Program-made: the position numbers and the translations under genes
Source of the DNA: Nocardia vinacea
GTDB lineage: Bacteria > Actinomycetota > Actinomycetes > Mycobacteriales > Mycobacteriaceae
Length of the DNA stretch: 64,000 nucleotides
NCBI RefSeq assembly: GCF_035920345.1
Contig: NZ_CP109149.1
Coordinates: 1,736,001-1,800,000 of the forward strand
Direction: 5' to 3'
Shown: piece by piece, positions 44,968-52,789 of the stretch
Position numbering within the stretch: the stretch's first letter is position 1
How the letters are laid out: every line of letters starts with the position of its first letter
The notes under the pieces: model-generated
Seen by the model: the letters and a program-made list of their open reading frames with translations, nothing else
Told to the model about the DNA's origin: nothing
Databases searched by the model: none

Positions 44968-45587
44968 GAGTATGACTTATTCAAGTCTCCATCGGGAGGG
45001 TTTTGCGAAATCTCGAGACGATCCCACAATCCGCGTTGCTCTCCGGGCTCGATCGCGTCTGATGAACCCACAAGATCCGGAGTCAGGTGAGTCGCGAGAT
45101 AGACGATCGCAGCCTGCAGACGATCCGGTTCATCGCCGAATGCGCCAAGTCCGGCATTGCATGGTGGGCACAAGAGGCCACGCACCGCACCGGTTTTGTG
45201 ATCATGATCGACAGCGAGGGGGACCTTGAAGAGGGTCTGGCCATCCTTTCGGGGACGGCCACCAACCTTGGACAGGTCGATATCGACCTCATGGACACCG
45301 CAGATGCCGCAGCGGAATTCCTGCTCGGCTCGCAAGCGGTCGTACTGCTCCGGTGTTATCCGGTATTTCGCCCACAGGTTGGCGCGTCGAATCTCTGCCG
45401 GACCTTGGCGTTGTCGTCGAGTTCGTTGATAGCACGCCATGCATAGCGGGTTAGTCGGATTTAACCGGGCCATCTGTTTCGAGGGTTTGAGCTGACCGCA
45501 CCCATTGGGGGGAGAGCAGCGGATCAACTCCGGATCAGGAGTTGGGATCACATTGCGGATTCTGTCAGCAACCACCGACAGAGCCAT
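44964..45587 (-). CDS. Endonuclease VII-type HNH nuclease
   Basis: The 207-residue protein has paired Cys (RCSPPNGCGQLKP, CMACYQRTRR) and then the diagnostic core KYRITPEQYDRLRAEQEFRCGICG, LAVDHDHKTGAVRGLLCPPCNAGLGAFGD. This is the His-Me nuclease motif of T4 endonuclease VII, a family spread by phages and mobile elements. It resolves or cuts DNA. Its stop overlaps the furA start by two to three bases, and its last 15 codons (DLNKSYS end) carry the furA promoter region. Start at ATG 45587 is uncertain. Confidence 0.83.
   Translation of the reverse strand: MALSVVADRIRNVIPTPDPELIRCSPPNGCGQLKPSKQMARLNPTNPLCMACYQRTRRQRQGPAEIRRANLWAKYRITPEQYDRLRAEQEFRCGICGVHEVDIDLSKVGGRPRKDGQTLFKVPLAVDHDHKTGAVRGLLCPPCNAGLGAFGDEPDRLQAAIVYLATHLTPDLVGSSDAIEPGEQRGLWDRLEISQNPPDGDLNKSYS
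44974..44987. promoter_or_regulatory. GACTT-N4-AAGTC palindrome, FurA box candidate
   Basis: A 5-bp inverted repeat in an AT-rich tract lies seven bases before the furA start; a TTGAAT direct repeat surrounds it. Mycobacterial FurA binds an AT-rich element at this place. It lies inside the 3' end of the endonuclease-like gene. Confidence 0.55.
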
Positions 45588-45874
45588 TACTTGACATAGT
45601 GTTGATTATCGGCGTTACAACGGACGGGCTGGAAGTGGGCGGCTCTTGTTGTATGACGTTGTCATGTAAGGGATTTCGGGACTCTGCCTGCTGATCGGCT
45701 GGCTGGCTACCGGCGACCCTGTGTGCGGAACGTGTGCTGTGGATGCGTGGTGTCCCCTTGTTCCCCGATTCTGTCGATGTAAATATTCCGGTTGATCCTG
45801 GATTTTGGCGGAGAAACGTCGGATCCACTCGAAGCCTCGGATCTCGACCGTTGGAGCTCGACTCCCCTCTGCAT
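45588..45874. other. Spacer upstream of the endonuclease gene and the palindrome
   Basis: No gene is seen in this 287-base stretch or in the 91 bases between the palindrome and the YczE-like start. A few AT-rich patches (tgttgtatgacgttgtcatg) could hold promoters. Confidence 0.4.
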
Positions 45875-45923
45875 CTGCTGCAACCCTTAAATCGTCACTG
45901 TGACGATTTAAGGGTTGCAGCAG
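45875..45923. promoter_or_regulatory. 49-bp palindrome with TCGTCAC-T-GTGACGA core
   Basis: Arms of 24 bp (45875-45898 and 45900-45923) are perfect inverted repeats around a single T. The core TAAATCGTCACTGTGACGA recurs at 46766-46784. The centre lies 116 bases before the YczE-like start. A shared core at two promoters suggests a DNA-binding site; the extra arms could also fold as a hairpin. Confidence 0.75.
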
Positions 45924-46014
45924 GTCTGGCGAGTTGGATTGGTTCCTGGGTTATGAGGCCAGTGCTTGTTGATTGGATCTGTTTCGGGGGTCCAGTTGGC
46001 GGCAGGCTGGGGTG

Positions 46015-46647
46015 ATGTTGGTTCGGCGGCTGGTGGCGCTTTATGTCGGGTTGTGGTTGTACGGGTTTTCGATGGCGGTGATGATTCGGGCCGGGCTCGG
46101 GTTGGATCCGTGGGATGTGTTTCATCAAGGGGTGGCCGCGCATGTGCCGATCAGTTTCGGGGCGGTGACGGCTCTTATCGGAGTCGCGGTGTTGTTGGCG
46201 TGGATTCCGTTGCGGCAGTGGCCGGGTCTCGGCACCGTGAGCAATGTCGTGGTGATCGGTGTTTCGGTCGATGTCGGGTTGTGGATGTTGCCGGACTGGG
46301 ATGTGGTGGCGGTGCGGGTCGGCGCGATGGGTGCCGCGGTGGTTTTGAATGCGGTGGCTACGGTGCTGTATATCGGGGCGGGTATGGGTCCCGGGCCGCG
46401 GGATGGACTGATGACTGGACTGGTACGCCGGACCGGATGGTCGGTGCGATTGGTGCGTACCGGGATCGAAGTATCGGTATTGATGACCGGCTGGCTATTG
46501 GGTGGCAGCGTCGGCATCGGCACGGTGGTCTATGCGTTCGGCATCGGTCCGCTGATTCAGGTGTTGATTCCGTTCGCGAATCGGTATCTGCCGGGATTTC
46601 ATGTGGATCGGAAGGCAGAGCCCGATGTTGTCCCGGTGGTGCCTTGA
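46015..46647 (+). CDS. YczE/YitT-like integral membrane protein
   Basis: The 210-residue protein has about six membrane segments, beginning LVALYVGLWLYGFSMAVMIRAGLGLDPWDVFHQGVAAH and continuing NAVATVLYIGAGMGPGPRDGLMTGLVRRTG, both signatures of YczE-type proteins (DUF6198/YitT relatives). Transport or regulation has been guessed for the family but not proven. ATG 46015 is favoured over GTG 46012 next to it; GGCTGGGG precedes. The palindrome at 45875-45923 is upstream. Confidence 0.84.
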   Translation: MLVRRLVALYVGLWLYGFSMAVMIRAGLGLDPWDVFHQGVAAHVPISFGAVTALIGVAVLLAWIPLRQWPGLGTVSNVVVIGVSVDVGLWMLPDWDVVAVRVGAMGAAVVLNAVATVLYIGAGMGPGPRDGLMTGLVRRTGWSVRLVRTGIEVSVLMTGWLLGGSVGIGTVVYAFGIGPLIQVLIPFANRYLPGFHVDRKAEPDVVPVVP

Positions 46648-46765
46648 TCGCAGTCGGTCGACTCGGTGCCGCTTCGACGCCAGCGGCCGATGGTCGAATT
46701 GCCCTGGGTGGCAAGAAGATACCGCCGAACCACTCCCCCTTTTGCCTCTCCCTGCTACCCCGCCG

Positions 46766-46784
46766 TAAATCGTCACTGTGACGA
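46766..46784. promoter_or_regulatory. Second TAAATCGTCACTGTGACGA site, before the monooxygenase/ChoD operon
   Basis: The 19-bp sequence is identical to the core of the 49-bp palindrome 0.88 kb upstream; here the outer arms are absent. Its centre is 97 bases before the monooxygenase start, similar to the 116 bases at the first site. A CAACTGT-N12-ACAGTTG repeat (46843-46868) lies between it and the start codon. Confidence 0.7.
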
Positions 46785-46873
46785 ACGAGGTCATCGAGCG
46801 ATGGCCGAAAATGTTGATTTCCTGGCCGCGGCGCTCTCTCGGCAACTGTGTCACCGTTCATACAGTTGTCGAC

Positions 46874-48349
46874 ATGACTAGCACTCCGTCCGTGCTCATC
46901 GTCGGCGCCGGATTCGGCGGCCTCGCGGCCGCGCTGGAGCTCGAGCGCCGCGGCCATGACGCGTTCACCATTATCGATAAGGCCGACGGGCTCGGCGGGG
47001 TCTGGCGGGACAATACATACCCGGGCGCCGCCTGTGACGCGCCGTCGGATCTGTACTCGTTCTCCTTCGCCCCCAATGCGCACTGGCCGAAGCGTTTCGC
47101 CGAGCAGCCTGACATCCTCGCCTACATGCATGAGGTGGCCAGGCGCCACGACCTCGACAAGCACATGCGGTTCGGTGTGGAGGTCGACTCGGCGGACTTC
47201 GATGCCGACCGTGGCATCTGGCAGGTGCGCACGACCGCGGGTGAGCTGCTCGAGGCGGATGTCTTCGTGCCCGCAGTGGGTCAGCTGTCGCGCCCGGTGT
47301 GGCCGAATATTTCGGGCATGGATTCGTTCACCGGAGATGCGTTCCATTCGGCGCGCTGGGAACACGATGTCGAGCTGTCCGGTAAGCGGGTCGCGATCAT
47401 CGGCACCGGTGCGAGCGCGATTCAAATCATTCCGGCGATTCAGCCGAAGGTCGGGCAGTTGACGGTGTTCCAGCGGTCGGCGCCGTGGATCATTCCGAAG
47501 ATCGAAAGCTATTACGCGCCACCGAAACTCAATGCGTTGGACAAGTTGTCGATCGTGACGAAGTTCCCGCTGATCCAGCGCGCGGAGCGGTTCGGCTGGT
47601 ATTCGTTCTACGAGTTGGTCACCTCGGGGCTGGAAGGCAATGGCCGAATCGCCGAGGTGATCTCCGGGTGGGCGCACCGGCATCGGGCCTCGCAGATCTC
47701 CGATCCCGAACTGCTGGCCAAGATGACCCCGGATTATGAGGCGGGCTGTAAGCGCGGGCTGATGGCGAGTAATTACTACCCGGCGGTGTCGCAGCAGAAT
47801 GTGCACATCGAGACCTCGCATATCGCCGAGATCACGCCGACCGGTGTGCGCACCGAGGACGGCACGCTGCACGAGGTCGATGTGATCGTGTACTGCACCG
47901 GATTCAAGGCCACGGAGTTCTTGGCGCCCATGAGGATTCGCGGGATCGGTGGCAAGGAGCTGCACGAGGTGTGGTCGGGCGGTGCGCGTGCCTACAAGGG
48001 CCTCACGGTGCCGCATTTTCCGAATATGTTCATCATGTACGGGCCGAATACCAACCTCGGCGCGGGTTCGATCATCTACATGCACGAAAGGCAGGCGCGC
48101 TATCTGCGCCAAGCGGTCGAGCATCTGCGCGAGGTCGGTGGTTACCTGTCGGTGAAGCCGGAGGTGGAGGCGCGGTTCGACGAGGAGATCCAGGGGCGGC
48201 TCGAACATACGGTGTGGACCAAGTGCACCAGCTGGTACCGGGAGGCCAGCGGTCGGGTGACGGCGAACTGGCCGGGTCGGATGAGTGAATACGACAAACG
48301 GACGCATTTCGATGTCCGCGACTACGAGCTTGTTCGCACCGGAAGGTAA
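46874..48349 (+). CDS. FAD-dependent monooxygenase, Baeyer-Villiger/flavin type
   Basis: The 491-residue flavoprotein has VLIVGAGFGGLAAALELERRG (FAD Rossmann), GGVWRDNTYPGAACDAPSDLYSFSF (Baeyer-Villiger-type motif), KRVAIIGTGASAIQIIPAIQ (NADPH Rossmann) and VDVIVYCTGFKATEFLAP. It likely oxygenates a ketone or steroid with NADPH and O2. ATG 46874 has no ribosome site; TACAGT at 46861-46866 could be a -10 box, making a leaderless transcript likely. The oxidase gene starts four bases after its stop, so the two form an operon. Confidence 0.9.
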   Translation: MTSTPSVLIVGAGFGGLAAALELERRGHDAFTIIDKADGLGGVWRDNTYPGAACDAPSDLYSFSFAPNAHWPKRFAEQPDILAYMHEVARRHDLDKHMRFGVEVDSADFDADRGIWQVRTTAGELLEADVFVPAVGQLSRPVWPNISGMDSFTGDAFHSARWEHDVELSGKRVAIIGTGASAIQIIPAIQPKVGQLTVFQRSAPWIIPKIESYYAPPKLNALDKLSIVTKFPLIQRAERFGWYSFYELVTSGLEGNGRIAEVISGWAHRHRASQISDPELLAKMTPDYEAGCKRGLMASNYYPAVSQQNVHIETSHIAEITPTGVRTEDGTLHEVDVIVYCTGFKATEFLAPMRIRGIGGKELHEVWSGGARAYKGLTVPHFPNMFIMYGPNTNLGAGSIIYMHERQARYLRQAVEHLREVGGYLSVKPEVEARFDEEIQGRLEHTVWTKCTSWYREASGRVTANWPGRMSEYDKRTHFDVRDYELVRTGR

Positions 48350-48353
48350 CCCC

Positions 48354-50048
48354 ATGACGCACTATGACGTGCTGGTGATCGGTTCGGGTTTCGGTGGCAG
48401 CGTCACCGCGCTGCGGTTGACCGAGAAAGGCTACCGGGTCGGTGTCCTGGAGACGGGGCGGCGGTTCGCCGACCACGAATTCGCTGAGAACTCCTGGCAT
48501 CTGCGGGAGTACCTGTGGGCGCCGAAATTGGGCTGCTTCGGTATTCAGCGGATGACGCTGTTGAACGACACCTTCATCATGAGCGGTTCCGGTGTCGGTG
48601 GTGGTTCGCTGGTTTACGCGAACACGCTGTACGAGGCGCCGGACACCTTCTACGGCGATAAGCAGTGGTCGCATATCACCGATTGGAAGTCCGAGCTGGC
48701 ACCGCATTACGACCAGGCCAAGCGCATGCTGGGGGTGACGACCAATCCGGCGACGACACCGTCGGATCGGGTGCTGCGGGAGGTCGCCGAGGATATGGGT
48801 ATCGGCGACACCTACCGTCGCACGCCGGTCGGAGTGTTGTTCGCGGATAAGGAGACTCGGCCCGGAGCTGCGGTCGCGGATCCGTTCTTCGGCGGTGTCG
48901 GACCCGAGCGGCGCTCGTGTACGCACTGTGGTGAGTGCATGACCGGGTGTCGGCACGGTGCGAAGAACACCCTGGTGAAGAACTATCTGTATCTGGCGGA
49001 GCGGGCGGGTGCGACCGTGCATCCGCTGACGACCGCGGTGTCGGTGCGGCCACTGTCCGGTGGCGGATATGCGGTCGAGACCGTGCGCACCGGGCGCTGG
49101 GTTCGCAAGGCGAAGCAGACCTTCACCGCCGATCAGGTGGTGTTCTCCGCGGCTGCGCTCGGCACTCAGCAGCTGCTGCACAGTTTGCGGGATCGCGGTG
49201 TACTGCCGAATATTTCGCCGCGCCTGGGTCATCTGGCGCGCACGAATTCCGAGGCGGTGCTGGCGGCGCGAACGCGCGATAGGGATTCGGATTTCACCAA
49301 GGGTGTCGCTATCACCTCGTCGATCCATCCGAACTCCTACACCCATGTGGAGCCGGTGCGTTATGGCAAGGGCAGCAATTTCATGGGTCTGTTGACGACG
49401 GTGCTGGTCGACGGGCAGGAGGGTAAGCGTCGCTGGGTGCTCGGTCTGCGGGAGATGGTGCGGTTTCGGCGGGATCTGCTGCGCATGCACAATCCGGCGC
49501 ACTGGTCCGAGCGGATGATCGGGCTGCTGGTCATGCAGAATGTCGACAATTCGATCATCACCTATAACAAGCGCGGTCTGTTCGGTAAGCGGATGACTAC
49601 CAAACCCGGTGCGGGACAAGCGCCTCCGGCGTGGATTCCGGAGGGGAACGAGGTCACGCGGCGGGTCGCCGAGAAGATCAACGGTATTCCGCAGGGCTCG
49701 TGGACCGAGATGGCCAATATCCCGATCACTGGCCACTTCATCGGCGGCTGCGCGATCGGCGACTCTCCCGATACCGGTGTGGTCGACCCTTATCAGCGGC
49801 TCTATGGCTACGAGGGTCTGCACATCGTGGACGGTTCGACGATCTCGGCGAATCTCGGGGTGAACCCGTCGCTGACTATCACCGCGCAGGCCGAGCGCGC
49901 GATGTCGTTGTGGCCGAACAAGGGTGAACAGGATCAGCGTCCGCGGCTGGGGGCGCCGTATCGGCGGATCGATGCGATCGCGCCGAAGAATCCGGTGGTG
50001 CCGGAGTCGGCGCCGGGCGCGCTTCGGTTGCCGATTACTCCGGTCTGA
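48354..50048 (+). CDS. choD: GMC-family oxidoreductase, cholesterol-oxidase-like (ChoD)
   Basis: The 564-residue protein has VLVIGSGFGGSVTALRLTEKGYRVGVLE (FAD), GSGVGGGSLVYANTLYEAPDTFY, CTHCGECMTGCRHGAKNTLVKNYLYLAER and ITGHFIGGCAIGDSPDTGVVDPYQRLYGYEGLHIVDGSTISANLGVNPSLTITAQAERA, the pattern of mycobacterial ChoD-type oxidases. It probably oxidises a 3-hydroxysteroid or related alcohol. GGAAGG overlaps the stop of the monooxygenase gene, so translation is coupled. Symbol by similarity to the ChoD type; a sterol substrate is not proven. Confidence 0.85.
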   Translation: MTHYDVLVIGSGFGGSVTALRLTEKGYRVGVLETGRRFADHEFAENSWHLREYLWAPKLGCFGIQRMTLLNDTFIMSGSGVGGGSLVYANTLYEAPDTFYGDKQWSHITDWKSELAPHYDQAKRMLGVTTNPATTPSDRVLREVAEDMGIGDTYRRTPVGVLFADKETRPGAAVADPFFGGVGPERRSCTHCGECMTGCRHGAKNTLVKNYLYLAERAGATVHPLTTAVSVRPLSGGGYAVETVRTGRWVRKAKQTFTADQVVFSAAALGTQQLLHSLRDRGVLPNISPRLGHLARTNSEAVLAARTRDRDSDFTKGVAITSSIHPNSYTHVEPVRYGKGSNFMGLLTTVLVDGQEGKRRWVLGLREMVRFRRDLLRMHNPAHWSERMIGLLVMQNVDNSIITYNKRGLFGKRMTTKPGAGQAPPAWIPEGNEVTRRVAEKINGIPQGSWTEMANIPITGHFIGGCAIGDSPDTGVVDPYQRLYGYEGLHIVDGSTISANLGVNPSLTITAQAERAMSLWPNKGEQDQRPRLGAPYRRIDAIAPKNPVVPESAPGALRLPITPV

Positions 50049-50215
50049 CGATCAGGGCCGTACCGGGCGCTCGCGGCGACGAACGTAGTCTCCACGCGAC
50101 CGTCGCGACTCCAGCGTTCCATGTTGTGATCAGATCCGTGACCACGTCCTGAATGCTGCGTCGAGACGCGATGCGGCTGTCGGCGCTGTGTATTCCTCCA
50201 AAGTAGACTCGGACT

Positions 50216-50519
50216 GTGACGCCCGCCCAGCTTCGGGCCTATTCGACCGTGGTGCGGCTCGGCTCCGTCTATGCGGCGGCCAGCGAGCTGGGGATGTCCG
50301 GCGCCGGTCTCGCGACGCACATCGCCCGGCTGCACAAGGAGTTCGACGCCTCGCTGTTCACCCGCGCGGCGGCGGGTCCGGCTTTCCCGCCCGGCGGGCT
50401 GCGCTGGGCTGGCCGGGCGGATTCTCGGACCGCAGCGCCGGACAGCCATCGAGGTGACCGAGGCGGCGCACGGCCGACGTGCACGTGACGTTGTGGAGTT
50501 GAGCCCAGCAGAGGAGCAA
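50216..50519 (+). pseudogene. LysR-type regulator remnant (HTH only, frameshifted)
   Basis: From GTG 50216 the text TPAQLRAYSTVVRLGSVYAAASELGMSGAGLATHIARLHKEFDASLFTRAAAG is a LysR-type HTH. Near 50405 the frame shifts and GLAGRILGPQRRTAIEVTEAAHGRR follows in another frame, then the signal ends before the GH15 gene. The effector domain is missing, so it cannot work as a normal LysR protein. Confidence 0.7.
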
Positions 50520-50522
50520 CAC

Positions 50523-52466
50523 ATGGACGACATCGAACGCACGCCGCTGCTCACGGCGTTCCCGCGCATCGACGACTACGGTTTCATCTCCGACTGCGAG
50601 GTCACCGCACTTATCGCCCCCAGCGGAACCGTCGAATGGATGTGTCTACCTCGCATGGACTCCCCTAGTGTCTTCGCAGCCGTACTCGATCGTTCCGCGG
50701 GTTCGTTTCGGTTCGCCCCCGCCGACTTCATGGTGCCCACCGATCGCCGCTATGTCCCCGGCACGATGGTGATGGAGACGAGTTGGCGCAGTGGCGAAGG
50801 GTGGGCGACGGTCCGCGATGTGCTGCTGGTCGGGCCCTGGCGACACCAGGTACCCGGCCGCAGCGCCCATCGTCGAACCCCGACCGACTACGACGCCGAG
50901 CACATTCTGCTGCGGACGGTGCACTGCGAGACCGGGCAAATCCAGTTTGTGCTCGATTGCCAGCCGGCCTTCGACTACGGCAGGCATCGCGCGCATTGGG
51001 AGTACCTCGACAGTTACTACACCGCGCAGGCCGGCGCCGACGGGATCGATTTGCAGCTGACGCTGAGCACCGACATGCGATTGGGGCTGGAAGGTACGCA
51101 TGCGCTGGCCCGCACCCTGCTGAAGGCGGGCGACACACGCTTTTGCGCGCTCTCGTGGGGTAGTCGCGACGCGCCTCGCGCCGTTGACGAGGCCGATGCA
51201 CGGATGCTGCGGACAATCCATCATTGGCGGCACTGGCTGGCCGGTGGGCGGTTTCCGGACCATCCGTGGGCTGCCCAGCTCACCCGCAGTGCGCTGACCC
51301 TCAAGGGGCTGACCTTCGCACCCACCGGCGCCATCAGCGCCGCCGCCACCACATCATTACCCGAAACGCCAGGTGGACAACGCAATTGGGACTACCGCTA
51401 CTCGTGGATACGCGACTCCGCTTTCGCGCTGTGGGGCCTGTACACACTGGGCTTCAGCTGGGAGGCGAACGACTTCTTCTCCTACATCATCAGCTTGACC
51501 GAAGACGTCCGGGATATGCAGATCGTCTACGGCATCGGTGGCGAAAGCGACCTCACCGAGCAGACCCTCACCCACCTGCGCGGGTACGAAAATGCGCGCC
51601 CCGTGCGCATCGGCAACGGCGCATACCGGCAGCGTCAGCACGATGTGTGGGGTGCTGCGCTGGACGCGGTCTATCTCTACGCGCGCAATCAGGACCGAAT
51701 CGACGCACGAGCTTGGTTGGTGCTGAGCCGGGCGGTCAAAAGCGCCCTCACCTATTGGCGCGAGCCCGACCATGGCATCTGGGAAGTACGCGGGGAGCTC
51801 CAGCACTTCACCTCCAGCAAGGTGATGTGTTGGGTTGCCGCCGATCGCGGCGCCCGGCTGGCTCGCATCCATCAGGACTTCGAACGGGCGCATCGTTGGC
51901 AACAGGCCGCGGACGAAATCCGCGCCGATATCTGCACTAATGCGGTCGATTCCCGGCAGGTGTTCACCCAGTACTACGGCAGTACGGCGCTGGATGCTTC
52001 GACACTGCTGATCCCGTTGGTTCGTTTCCTGCCACCAGACGACGACCGGGTACGCAACACGGTGTTGGCCATCGCGGACGAACTGACCGAAGACGGCCTC
52101 GTATTGCGGTACCGCGTCGGTGAAACCGATGATGGCTGTGCAGGGGAAGAGGGTGCCTTCACGATCTGCTCGTTCTGGCTGGTCTCGGCGCTGTCGGAGA
52201 TCGGCGAGAAGACACGAGCCAAACAGCTGTGCGAGAAACTGCTCGCCTATGCCAGCCCTCTCGGCCTCTACGCGGAGGAAATCGATCCCCGAACCGGCCG
52301 ACACTGGGGCAACTTCCCCCAGGCGTTCACCCACCTCGCCCTGATCAACGCCGTAATGCACGTCATCCAGGATGAACAAGCCGTCTTGCGGGAGGCGCTC
52401 GGCGGGGAATCGATCGCCCCACGACTCGACGATGCATCATTCACGCTGGGATATATGCACCGCTGA
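50523..52466 (+). CDS. GH15 glucoamylase/trehalase-like hydrolase
   Basis: The 647-residue protein has the GH15 N-terminal beta domain (FPRIDDYGFISDCEVTALIAPSGTVEWMCLPRMDSPSVFAAVLDRSAGSFRF) and an alpha/alpha toroid with GGQRNWDYRYSWIRDSAFALWGLYTLGF, VYGIGGESDLTEQTLTHLRGYENARPVRIGNGAYRQRQHDVWG and GEEGAFTICSFWLVSAL. Actinobacterial members with this pattern are trehalases or glucoamylases. ATG 50523 follows AGAGGAGCAAC. It stands downstream of the LysR remnant. Confidence 0.88.
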   Translation: MDDIERTPLLTAFPRIDDYGFISDCEVTALIAPSGTVEWMCLPRMDSPSVFAAVLDRSAGSFRFAPADFMVPTDRRYVPGTMVMETSWRSGEGWATVRDVLLVGPWRHQVPGRSAHRRTPTDYDAEHILLRTVHCETGQIQFVLDCQPAFDYGRHRAHWEYLDSYYTAQAGADGIDLQLTLSTDMRLGLEGTHALARTLLKAGDTRFCALSWGSRDAPRAVDEADARMLRTIHHWRHWLAGGRFPDHPWAAQLTRSALTLKGLTFAPTGAISAAATTSLPETPGGQRNWDYRYSWIRDSAFALWGLYTLGFSWEANDFFSYIISLTEDVRDMQIVYGIGGESDLTEQTLTHLRGYENARPVRIGNGAYRQRQHDVWGAALDAVYLYARNQDRIDARAWLVLSRAVKSALTYWREPDHGIWEVRGELQHFTSSKVMCWVAADRGARLARIHQDFERAHRWQQAADEIRADICTNAVDSRQVFTQYYGSTALDASTLLIPLVRFLPPDDDRVRNTVLAIADELTEDGLVLRYRVGETDDGCAGEEGAFTICSFWLVSALSEIGEKTRAKQLCEKLLAYASPLGLYAEEIDPRTGRHWGNFPQAFTHLALINAVMHVIQDEQAVLREALGGESIAPRLDDASFTLGYMHR

Positions 52467-52789
52467 CCGTGATGCTGCGGCCGGGTTTCGCGTGACGATC
52501 GCCCTCGAAATGCCGCCAGTCGCAACGCCGCTGGTCCAGAGTGCGGTGGAGGGCTCGGCTTGCAGTCCGACCTCGGCACGAAATCTATTCGTGCATAACA
52601 ACTTCCGAAGATTTCGATCGATACCGTTCGGTGTCGGGGACCGGCGGGGCCGTGATCGACGCCTGCGGCAACCGATCCCGCGCGCACGGCCGAATCCGCG
52701 GGCCGGGCTCGATCGGAACCGTATACCCGAAACGGTAGACGCCGCTACGATGAGACGGTAACTCTCTCAATGGTGTGGAGGAACACGGG
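52467..52789. other. Intergenic stretch with a GCACGAA-N5-TTCGTGC repeat
   Basis: 323 bases without a gene. A perfect 7-bp inverted repeat at 52576-52594 lies about 110 bases behind the GH15 stop and 200 before the molybdopterin gene, so it could be a weak terminator or an operator. GGAGG at 52778 serves the next gene. Confidence 0.4.
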
